Shown: in pieces, positions 1 through 5,834 of the stretch
How positions within the stretch are numbered: the stretch's first letter is position 1
Layout of the letters: the number at the start of each line of letters is the position of its first letter
Translations under genes and position numbers: made by a program
Notes under the pieces: model-generated
Databases searched by the model: none
Told to the model about the DNA's origin: nothing
The model's input: the letters and a program-made list of their open reading frames with translations, nothing else
Assembly (NCBI GenBank): GCA_012511645.1
Contig: JAAZFP010000358.1
Location: 1 to 9,170, forward strand
DNA: 9,170 nt
Direction: 5' to 3'
Source of the DNA: Microbacteriaceae bacterium
GTDB taxonomy: Bacteria > Actinomycetota > Actinomycetes > Actinomycetales > Microbacteriaceae

Positions 1-4
1 GCAC

Positions 5-132
5 AAGCACAAGCACTGTCCACGCACAACACCGTCCGTACACCATCCTGTCAATCCGCGACGGTGTCCATACATGACAGTGTCCGCACACGACAGTTTC
101 CATACACAACACATTCCATACACAACACAGCG
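5..132. repeat. Degenerate tandem repeat, eight units of 16 bp
   Basis: From position 5 to 132 the sequence falls into eight consecutive 16-bp blocks (5-20, 21-36, 37-52, 53-68, 69-84, 85-100, 101-116, 117-132) with no indels. Five consecutive blocks end in GTC or TTC, and the approximate consensus is CRTACACRACASTGTC. The best neighbours are 101-116 and 117-132, which share their first 13 bases; 69-84 and 85-100 match at 12 of 16. The first block fits the rest poorly and is partly a GCACAA microrepeat. The period is not a multiple of three and no reading frame uses the block, so it is noncoding. The array may begin before the window. The last block runs into the left arm of the hairpin after the solute-binding-protein gene. 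Its function is unknown: a decayed minisatellite, a protein-binding array, or spacer DNA are all possible. Confidence 0.8.
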
Positions 133-164
133 GGCCGGCTTCCGAAGAAACCGACCCGCTGTGT
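125..164 (-). terminator. Strong hairpin, probable terminator of the solute-binding-protein gene
   Basis: A 10-bp perfect stem (ACACAGCGGG at 125-134 with CCCGCTGTGT at 155-164) continues inward, with two mismatches, into GGCTT-type pairs around a small loop near 143-146. It begins 22 bases after the stop codon of the minus-strand gene that ends at 187. Read on the minus strand, it is followed by a GT-rich stretch (TTGTGTATGG) rather than a clean T-run. It is therefore a probable intrinsic terminator of the type common in high-G+C bacteria, or an RNA 3'-end stabiliser. The stem is symmetric and could also act on plus-strand transcripts arriving from the left. Confidence 0.7.
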
Positions 165-186
165 GCGCTGACGAGCAGAGAGAGGC

Positions 187-1470
187 TTAGACCTCGCCCT
201 CAACAGCCGAGACGAACTGCGGCGTGTTGGTGTCGTCGTACTTGTAGATGCCGATCCATGCGGTCGACGGGTCGTTGTCGCTGTTCAGCGGGCCGGTGCC
301 CGACATGCCAACGTAACGAATGTCGCCACCGTCATCGAGCAGTGCCTTGCAATCTGCGAAGGTGTTGCACTCTTCGCCACCGTTTGCACCGGTCACCGCT
401 GCAAGCTCTGCCTGAATCGATGCCGAGTCGGTTGCGCCAGCCTTCTGAGCCGCGAGAGCCACAATGTTCACGAGGTCATATGCCTCGGGTCCATAGGTGA
501 AGCTCTCGAGGGTGCCACTGAACTCAACCTCGTAGATGCCTTCGAGCTGCTTCTTGAACGCATCGTTTGCCTGCGCGCCAGGGATCGAACCCTGCATGCC
601 GGTGACGCTGCCCAGGTCAACCACGTCAGCGAAGCTGTTCGCGTTGCCGTCAACGAGGTAGACATTGGCGGGGTCGATGCCCTGAATGAGCATCTCGGGC
701 AGCAGTGCGTTGATCTGGTCGAAGGTGACCACGACCACTGCGTCAGCGCCCGAAGCGACCGCAGCCGAGACCTCAGCCGAGAAGGTGCCCTGGTCAACGG
801 GGAACTCGTTGCCTTCGCCCTTGCCGCCGTAGACGGTGGTGGCGCCACCGGCTTCAGTCACCGACTGAATGGTGTCGCGCAGGCCAGTGCCGTAGTCATC
901 GTTGAAGGTGAGATAGGCAATGCTGCTCTTGCCATCAGCAAGAATCTGGTTGGCGAGCGCGCTGCCCTGCACCGAGTCCGGCGGAGCGGTACGGAAGTAG
1001 TTCGGGCTGATGCCGCTGAGCTGCGTCGCCGTGTTCGAGGGTGACCCCATGAGGATGCCCTCACCGGTGATCTTGTCGACCACGTGCATGGTGCGTGAAG
1101 AGCTCATTGCGCCGAGCACGAACGATGCGCCGCTCGCGATGACCTCGTCTGCGCCCTTCTCGACCACGGTGATGTCGCTGCCGTCGCCCTCGTTGGCGTC
1201 AACAACAATCTCAACGGGCTGGCCGAGCACGCCACCTGCGGCGTTGATCTCTTCGAGCGCCTGCGCGATACCAGCCTGCACCGGTGGCATCAGGAAGCCG
1301 AGTGAGCCAGTGTGTGGCAGAAGCGTTGCAATCTTCAGACCGTCGCCGCCCGAGGCTTCTTCGCCCGAATCGCCGTCTGAAGAACCACCTGACGAGCAGC
1401 TGGAAAGCACCAGAGCTGCAGTTGCGGCGAGCGCAAGTGCACCCGTGGCGCGCTTGGAAATCATCTTCAT
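187..1470 (-). CDS. ABC transporter substrate-binding lipoprotein, branched-chain amino acid/amide (LivK) type
   Basis: A 427-residue extracytoplasmic binding protein, expected to be tethered to the outer face of the membrane and to deliver a ligand to an ABC importer. A positively charged start (MKMISKR) is followed by an Ala/Leu-rich core and the lipobox LSSC, with Cys25 as the lipidation site, then a Ser/Gly/Glu-rich spacer. The mature part opens with IATLLPHTGSLGF and contains EEINAAGGVLGQPVEIV, the hallmark of the Peripla_BP_6/LivK fold. Two C-terminal cysteines (Cys368, Cys374) could form the disulfide frequent in this group. The frame opens at 1506, but ATG at 1470 is chosen because AGAAAGG (1485-1479) lies 8 bases upstream and the signal peptide then starts normally. 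The ligand is not predictable: members bind Leu/Ile/Val, urea, short amides or aromatic acids. No permease or ATPase for it lies in the window, and a terminator-like hairpin follows it. Confidence 0.9.
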   Translation of the reverse strand: MKMISKRATGALALAATAALVLSSCSSGGSSDGDSGEEASGGDGLKIATLLPHTGSLGFLMPPVQAGIAQALEEINAAGGVLGQPVEIVVDANEGDGSDITVVEKGADEVIASGASFVLGAMSSSRTMHVVDKITGEGILMGSPSNTATQLSGISPNYFRTAPPDSVQGSALANQILADGKSSIAYLTFNDDYGTGLRDTIQSVTEAGGATTVYGGKGEGNEFPVDQGTFSAEVSAAVASGADAVVVVTFDQINALLPEMLIQGIDPANVYLVDGNANSFADVVDLGSVTGMQGSIPGAQANDAFKKQLEGIYEVEFSGTLESFTYGPEAYDLVNIVALAAQKAGATDSASIQAELAAVTGANGGEECNTFADCKALLDDGGDIRYVGMSGTGPLNSDNDPSTAWIGIYKYDDTNTPQFVSAVEGEV

Positions 1471-1496
1471 GGATGACACCTTTCTGTGTGGGTCTG

Positions 1497-1512
1497 GCCG
1501 CAACATTGCGGC
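1497..1512. promoter_or_regulatory. Inverted repeat in the leader of the solute-binding-protein gene (operator candidate)
   Basis: GCCGCAA (1497-1503) and TTGCGGC (1506-1512) are perfect 7-bp arms separated by two bases. The site ends 26 bases before the ATG at 1470 and lies just downstream of a possible -10 element. In this position a bound repressor would block transcription, while in RNA it would form a short hairpin upstream of the ribosome binding site. A dimeric regulator (TetR-, GntR- or LacI-like) is one possibility; no such gene is in the window, so the partner is unknown. Confidence 0.45.
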
Positions 1513-1521
1513 ACTTTCTAG

Positions 1522-1527
1522 AGAATA
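1522..1527 (-). promoter_or_regulatory. Possible -10 element for the solute-binding-protein gene
   Basis: On the minus strand, TATTCT matches the actinobacterial TAnnnT pattern and sits 51 bases upstream of the ATG at 1470. The hexamer 17 bases further upstream is GCCACA, which matches TTGACA only in its final ACA, so the -35 is weak. Transcription would start near 1514, at the edge of the inverted repeat. A separate promoter here is plausible because the 133-base gap to the preceding regulator gene is the second-longest complete intergenic gap in the window. No intrinsic terminator with a T-run is visible in that gap, so read-through from the upstream operon remains possible. Confidence 0.25.
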
Positions 1528-1603
1528 GCCAGCAATCGGGTGCTTGTGGCGTGGTATGTCGCATTTGACGCCCAGTTGTTAGCGTCTCGTGACCTGGCTG
1601 CGC

Positions 1604-2398
1604 CTAGCGCACACCGGTTTCGTAGGCGAGGATCACCGCGTGCACCCTGTCGCGCAGTGCAAGCTTGGTGAGCACCCTGCCGACGTGGGTTTTGACCGTT
1701 GACTCCGAGAGAAACAGACGCCCACCAATTTCGGCGTTCGAGAGCCCCTCGGCGATGAGGTCGAAGACCTCTCGTTCGCGGTCGGTGAGGGTCGCAAGCT
1801 TCGCTGTTTCCTGGCCGTGAGCCGCTGCGGCTGCGGGGTCCGTTTCAGTGGGATGCACAGCGGTGTGTGCGGAACCGGGTGCTGCTGGTTCAGCGCGCAC
1901 CTCATCGGGCTGGCCGGGCGCGCTCATTTCATGTGCCGCGGGCAACCCGCGCATCTTGGTGATGAGCCGACGGGTGACGCTCGGCGCCATGACGACGTCG
2001 CCGTCTGCGACGGCTCGCACCGCAGCCGTGAGTTCAGCGGCTCGCGCGTCTTTCAACAGGAACCCGCTGGCACCAGCCTCAATGGCCTGGGCCGCGTATT
2101 CGTCGAGGTCGAAGGTGGTGAGCACGAGCACCTTGATGTCTGGCTGCTGCTGCACAATCGTTCGCGTCGCATCAATGCCGTTCATGCGGGGCATGCGCAC
2201 ATCCATGAGCACCACATGCGGGGCACAATCATCTGCGGCGAGCCGGCCAATGAGGTCGATCGCTTCGATCCCATCTTCGGCTTCGCCCACGACCTCGATC
2301 ACGGGTTCGCCCCGCGCGGTACTCAGAATGAGGGCAAAGCCGGTGCGAATAAGCGCTTGATCATCGACGAGCAGCACGCGAATTGGTGATGGGGTCAT
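1604..2398 (-). CDS. Two-component response regulator, NarL/LuxR family
   Basis: A 264-residue cytoplasmic DNA-binding regulator. The N-terminal receiver shows the acidic pair Asp12/Asp13, phosphoacceptor Asp66 in VVLMDVRMP, switch Thr94 and conserved Lys116 (GFLLKD). The C-terminal LuxR-type helix-turn-helix occupies about residues 204-264, with the expected LTDREREVFDLIAEGLSN opening and a recognition helix around SESTVKTHVGRVL. The two domains are joined by roughly 50 residues rich in Ala, Pro, Glu and His (about 153-203), much longer than the usual linker of this family. Its ATG overlaps the stop codon of the kinase gene (ATGA, 2398-2395), so it is probably translated by coupling, and the kinase is its obvious partner. 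It presumably controls the adjoining ABC transporter genes and perhaps others, which is inferred from neighbourhood only. Its TAG stop at 1606-1604 ends the operon. Confidence 0.95.
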   Translation of the reverse strand: MTPSPIRVLLVDDQALIRTGFALILSTARGEPVIEVVGEAEDGIEAIDLIGRLAADDCAPHVVLMDVRMPRMNGIDATRTIVQQQPDIKVLVLTTFDLDEYAAQAIEAGASGFLLKDARAAELTAAVRAVADGDVVMAPSVTRRLITKMRGLPAAHEMSAPGQPDEVRAEPAAPGSAHTAVHPTETDPAAAAAHGQETAKLATLTDREREVFDLIAEGLSNAEIGGRLFLSESTVKTHVGRVLTKLALRDRVHAVILAYETGVR

Positions 2399-3885
2399 GC
2401 GAGGGTTCTTTCTTCACTGCGGTGATCGGTGGGTAGGTGGGCACGCACCTGCCACCCGCGACCGAGGGGGCTGGCGTCAAGCGATCCACCGAAGAGTCTG
2501 GCTCGCTCCCTCGCACCCGCGAGCCCGCGCCCGCTGCCTACGAGTGGCGGGGGCGAAGACGGTGAACCCGCAGCACTGACCGAGCCGTTGTCCGTGACGG
2601 TGAGGGTTGTTGCGGTGGAGTCGTGTGTCAGTGTGACCGAAACGTGTGCACCAGCCCCCGCGTACCGCAGGGCATTGGTGAGCGCTTCTTGGGCGATGCG
2701 GTAGACGGCAAGCTGATGTGAGGCGTCACCGTGCGCGACACCCTGTTCGGACACAGTGACGTGGAGCCCCGCATCACGAAACCCATCGACGAGTGAACCG
2801 AGTTGTGCGAGATCTGGCTGTGGTTCCGTCAGTGCGACGGGGTGTTCGGCGCGCGAATGCTGATCCGTGCGCAGTTCGCTTGGCTGGCTGCCGGGCGTTG
2901 TCACATCGGTTGCGTCAACAGCTGAGCCCGACCCCGATGCCGATAACGCTGTGTCGTCCGTTCGGTCCTGATCATTCAGCACCCCGAGCAGCCGGCGCAT
3001 CTCGTGCAGGGACTGCCGACCGGTTTCAGCAGCGCGCTCCATCGCGTGCTTGGCTGCGGCTGGTTGGCTGTCGACACTCACCGATGCCGCCTCGCTGAGG
3101 GTCACCACGACCGAGAGTGAGTGAGCGACAATGTCGTGCATTTCTCGCGCGATGCGGGCGCGCTCTTCAGCTGCGGCGAGCTGAGCACGCTGTTCACGCT
3201 CCCGCACCAGCTGGTGCGCACGATCGATGAGCGCCTGCACATACCGTTTTCGGTTGCCGAGGTTGATGCCGATGAGCACGACGGTCAACAACCAGAGGGC
3301 GTTCAGAATAGAGGCAGAGAACCGGTCAACATCCAGCCAGCCACCGTCAGCTATCTGGAGACCGGTCGGCCCGATGAGACCCATGAAGCTGCCGAGGTGC
3401 ACATTCATTGCACCGAACAGGGTGGCTGCGGCGTAGCCGATCCAGGCTTCACGCACCCCACGGTAGATGGGCACCGCGAAGAGGAGAAATATGAGCGCGA
3501 CGGAGTTCGGTGCGACGACGAGCCCCACATCAAAGCACATGACCACTGAGATGACCAGTACGCCGGCAAGCGGGTAACGTCGGCGATATCTGAGCGACAG
3601 CGCAACGAGGGCGATGCACACCGCCACGACGACCAGCCAAGGCGTGCCGAGCGCGGCACCCCGAAGTCCAAGATCCACCGCAGCATCAGGATCGATCTCT
3701 TCGAAAAATTGCATGCTCGCGGCTGCCACCACATCGATGAGGAGCATGAGCGCGCCGCCGAAGAGGTAGGTGCCGACGATGATCCAGTCAACGATGCGGG
3801 GGTGCTCACTCATCCACCGTCGAAACACCCCCGGTGGGCGTGGCATGGCCAGCTCACCGGGGGTGATCGTGGGTGATGGGGTCAC
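2395..3885 (-). CDS. Membrane sensor histidine kinase, HisKA_3 (NarX/LiaS/DesK-like) type
   Basis: A 496-residue protein with a short cytoplasmic N-terminus, about five or six hydrophobic segments between residues 33 and 210, then a coiled segment leading to the dimerisation/phosphoacceptor helix. His250 lies in ARIAREMHDIVAHSLSVVV. The HATPase_c domain follows: N-box EALTNALRY with Asn404, G1 box TDNGS (Asp432), and glycine-rich GRGLAGARERA from 452. Between the two catalytic parts, residues about 305-355 form a Ser/Thr/Asp-rich low-complexity linker. There is no sizeable extracellular domain, so it is expected to sense within or at the membrane, or through the transporter. The chosen start is GTG at 3885, overlapping the permease stop as GTGA. 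An internal ATG at 3846 with GGTGAG upstream is a plausible alternative that would remove 13 residues. It passes phosphate to the regulator encoded immediately downstream. Confidence 0.93.
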   Translation of the reverse strand: MTPSPTITPGELAMPRPPGVFRRWMSEHPRIVDWIIVGTYLFGGALMLLIDVVAAASMQFFEEIDPDAAVDLGLRGAALGTPWLVVVAVCIALVALSLRYRRRYPLAGVLVISVVMCFDVGLVVAPNSVALIFLLFAVPIYRGVREAWIGYAAATLFGAMNVHLGSFMGLIGPTGLQIADGGWLDVDRFSASILNALWLLTVVLIGINLGNRKRYVQALIDRAHQLVREREQRAQLAAAEERARIAREMHDIVAHSLSVVVTLSEAASVSVDSQPAAAKHAMERAAETGRQSLHEMRRLLGVLNDQDRTDDTALSASGSGSAVDATDVTTPGSQPSELRTDQHSRAEHPVALTEPQPDLAQLGSLVDGFRDAGLHVTVSEQGVAHGDASHQLAVYRIAQEALTNALRYAGAGAHVSVTLTHDSTATTLTVTDNGSVSAAGSPSSPPPLVGSGRGLAGARERARLFGGSLDASPLGRGWQVRAHLPTDHRSEERTLA

Positions 3886-4769
3886 TTCGCGTCTCTCGTC
3901 TTGAACAGCACCGCAGCAGGGATCAGCATCGCTGCGGCCCAGGCGGCCAGGCCACCCAATGCCGCCCAGTATCCCACGCCCTGGAACTCTGCAGGAGTCA
4001 GCTGGCTGGTCGAAAGCTCATAGCCAAGGTCAGACGGCAACCACTGCGCGACCTCTGGCACCCAGGCCCAGCCCGTGACCGACAGGATTTGAAAGATGAG
4101 CGTCGAAATGAACAGCAGCGCCACGACCGTCGCGATCGCTCCGGCGCCCGAGCGCAGCAGTGCCCCGATACCAAACGCGATGAGGGTTGCGAACATCAGA
4201 TAGAGCGATGCCCCGAGCAGCGATACGAGCACCTCAGGGTCAACGAGCGCGGCGAACGCACCGTCACCAAAGATCATCGCGGCGATTGCCCCACCACCAA
4301 AGGTGCTGAGTGCACCAACTGAGAGAGCGATGACGGCAACCACGAGCGCCTTTGCAATGAACACGGGGGTGCGGCGCGGCACCGCGGTGAGTGTCGAGAG
4401 GATCAGTCCGCTCGAGTATTCGCTCGTGATAGCGAGCACCCCGAGCACGCCCATAATGAGCACGGTGATGTTGCTGCCAAACGTAGCTGACTGCGCGACG
4501 AGGGCGGGGAGGGATTCGGGTGTGACCATGCTGGGGTCAGCGATCGCGACGGCAAGCAGCGCGGCGCCGGCCCAGCTGACCAACAGCATGACGAGCACGG
4601 ACCAGCGGATCGAGCGCAGTGACAGCAGCTTGATCCATTCGCCGCGCACGACACCGTCAAATGACAGCGACGCCTGGGTGGTAATGGGCCGACCCTGGTG
4701 CGCGGGTGAATTCGATGACGGCAGAGTGAGTGATGATGTGGCCGCGGCTGCGGTGAGTGTGGATGACAT
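3882..4769 (-). CDS. ABC-2-type transporter permease
   Basis: A 295-residue integral membrane protein with about six hydrophobic helices (roughly 56-78, 100-116, 135-168, 180-203, 209-231, 265-290). It follows the layout of BcrB/NatB-like ABC-2 permeases, including the conserved amphipathic entry (VRGEWIKLLSLRSIRWSV) and the TSEYSSGLI segment after the second helix. It should pair as a dimer with the ATPase encoded upstream to form an exporter or a transporter-type sensor complex. A polar Ser/Thr/Ala/Pro-rich tail of about 35 residues precedes the first conserved element. The start is well supported: TAAGGAG (4781-4775) lies 5 bases from the ATG and its first three bases are the stop codon of the ATPase gene. 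The 3' end overlaps the kinase start by four bases. The substrate is not evident; antimicrobial peptides, lipids or ions are typical for the family. Confidence 0.93.
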   Translation of the reverse strand: MSSTLTAAAATSSLTLPSSNSPAHQGRPITTQASLSFDGVVRGEWIKLLSLRSIRWSVLVMLLVSWAGAALLAVAIADPSMVTPESLPALVAQSATFGSNITVLIMGVLGVLAITSEYSSGLILSTLTAVPRRTPVFIAKALVVAVIALSVGALSTFGGGAIAAMIFGDGAFAALVDPEVLVSLLGASLYLMFATLIAFGIGALLRSGAGAIATVVALLFISTLIFQILSVTGWAWVPEVAQWLPSDLGYELSTSQLTPAEFQGVGYWAALGGLAAWAAAMLIPAAVLFKTRDAK

Positions 4770-4774
4770 GGTCG

Positions 4775-4781
4775 CTCCTTA
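4775..4781 (-). promoter_or_regulatory. Shine-Dalgarno of the permease gene, fused to the ATPase stop codon
   Basis: TAAGGAG on the minus strand supplies the TAA stop of the ATPase gene and, with the next bases, an AAGGAG ribosome binding site 5 bases before the permease ATG. A ribosome terminating on the ATPase gene would therefore sit on the permease initiation site. This supports coupled, roughly balanced synthesis of the two transporter subunits. Confidence 0.8.
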
Positions 4782-5693
4782 GGCTGCGGCGTATTCGACC
4801 TCGCCGCGGGTGAGCGCGACATAGGCGTCTTCGAGTGAGTGGGTGTCGGTGGTGAGTGCGTGCAGCACGATGCGATGCTCGGCGGCCAGTTCGCCCACGC
4901 GTTCTGCCGGCATGCCCAGCACTTCGAGTTCGTTTCGCTCGCTGTGCTGGGTACTGCGCGCGCCGTGCTGGCGCAGCACTTCGCCGAAGCGGATCGCGTC
5001 GGGCGACGAGACGCGCACAGCGCCGCGGCCGTCCGCAGTACCGTGCGAGAGCAGTTCGGTGATGGGCGCGTCTGCGATCACCGAGCCGCGGCCCAGCACG
5101 ATCACATGATCCGCAGTCTGCGCCATTTCACTCATGAGGTGGCTGGAGAGCAGCACAGTGCCGCCTTCTGCTGCGAACCCCCGTACAAAGGTGCGCACCC
5201 ACATCACCCCGTCGGGGTCGAGCCCGTTCACCGGCTCATCGAGCACGAGCGCCTGCGGATCGCCAAGCAGTGCCGCCGCGATGCCAAGGCGTTGCCCCAT
5301 GCCGAGCGAGAACCCACCAACACGCTTGTTCGCGACCGATTCGAGGCCCGTGAGTTCGAGCACATGATTGACTCGCTTGTCTGAGATGCCGTGGGTTGCG
5401 GCAATTGCCCGCAGGTGGCTTCGCGCGGTGCGACCGGGGTGCACCCCCTTCGCGTCGAGCAGCGCGCCGACCACGCTGAGTGGGCTGCGGTGCTCAGCGT
5501 AGGGCTTGCCGAGCACAGTGATCGTGCCCGACGTCGGCCGGTCGAGCCCGACGAGCATGCGCATGGTGGTCGATTTGCCGGCGCCATTTGGTCCGAGAAA
5601 ACCAGTGACCTGGCCCGGCTGCAGTGAGAAGCTCACGTCAGATACCGCGGTCTTGCTGCCGTATCGCTTCGTGAGGTGGGTCGCCTCGATCAT
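4779..5693 (-). CDS. ABC transporter ATP-binding subunit (BcrA/drug-exporter type)
   Basis: A 304-residue nucleotide-binding subunit that should power the permease encoded next. From the chosen start: Walker A GPNGAGKST at 34-42, signature SLGMGQR at 129-135 (a common variant of LSGGQ), Walker B ALVLDEP at 148-154, D-loop GLDPDG, and H-loop His185 in LLSSHLMSEM. The Q-loop region reads GALLDAKGVHPGRTA without an obvious glutamine, a pattern I recall as common in actinobacterial members. The last 80 or so residues form a C-terminal extension typical of the CcmA/BcrA group. The frame opens at 5735, but ATG at 5693 is preferred: AAGAAGGG (5707-5700) lies 6 bases upstream, and MIEATHLTKRYG is the normal beginning of the family. 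It is the first gene of the four-gene operon. A precise substrate cannot be assigned. Confidence 0.94.
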   Translation of the reverse strand: MIEATHLTKRYGSKTAVSDVSFSLQPGQVTGFLGPNGAGKSTTMRMLVGLDRPTSGTITVLGKPYAEHRSPLSVVGALLDAKGVHPGRTARSHLRAIAATHGISDKRVNHVLELTGLESVANKRVGGFSLGMGQRLGIAAALLGDPQALVLDEPVNGLDPDGVMWVRTFVRGFAAEGGTVLLSSHLMSEMAQTADHVIVLGRGSVIADAPITELLSHGTADGRGAVRVSSPDAIRFGEVLRQHGARSTQHSERNELEVLGMPAERVGELAAEHRIVLHALTTDTHSLEDAYVALTRGEVEYAAA

Positions 5694-5834
5694 CGTGATC
5701 CCTTCTTCGGGCCACTCTGACCCGGTACAGACCACGCTATGAAACCGAACCCCGTGCGGACATCACCCACAGGTGCCACGCGCATCACCCAAAGGGATGA
5801 TTCCAGCACGGGCGGCTTCCGTCACCGGCTCGCG
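5694..5834 (-). promoter_or_regulatory. Leader/intergenic region before the ABC-two-component operon
   Basis: This 141-base gap between the smc stop and the ATPase start is the longest in the window and is the likely promoter region of the operon. No convincing -35/-10 pair is visible. The best -10 candidate on the minus strand is TAGCGT (5739-5734), which fits TAnnnT but lacks a good -35. Two direct copies of GGGTGATG (minus strand, 5790-5783 and 5768-5761) are spaced 22 bp apart, about two helical turns. One of them also forms half of an imperfect hairpin at 5783-5799. A 6-bp stem with a 5-base loop (5708-5724) sits immediately upstream of the ribosome binding site. No terminator with a T-run follows smc, so read-through from smc is possible. 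Confidence 0.35.

Noticed and set aside
5..132. CRISPR array
   Set aside because: The period is only 16 bp with no alternation of constant repeats and unique spacers, and no cas genes are present.
1010..1528. Plus-strand open frame opposite the binding-protein gene
   Set aside because: It mirrors the codons of the signal peptide and N-terminal domain on the other strand. Its Ser/Ala/Pro-rich product has no motif, and no ribosome binding site is evident.
1567..1586. GACGC/GCGTC inverted repeat after the response-regulator gene
   Set aside because: The stem is only 5 bp with a 10-base loop and is followed on the minus strand by AAATG, not a T-run, so it is not a credible terminator.
5783..5799. 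Imperfect hairpin after smc as a terminator
   Set aside because: The stem is short, has a bulge, and is followed by GCGCGTGG with no T-tract. It is better noted as part of the repeated GGGTGATG boxes.
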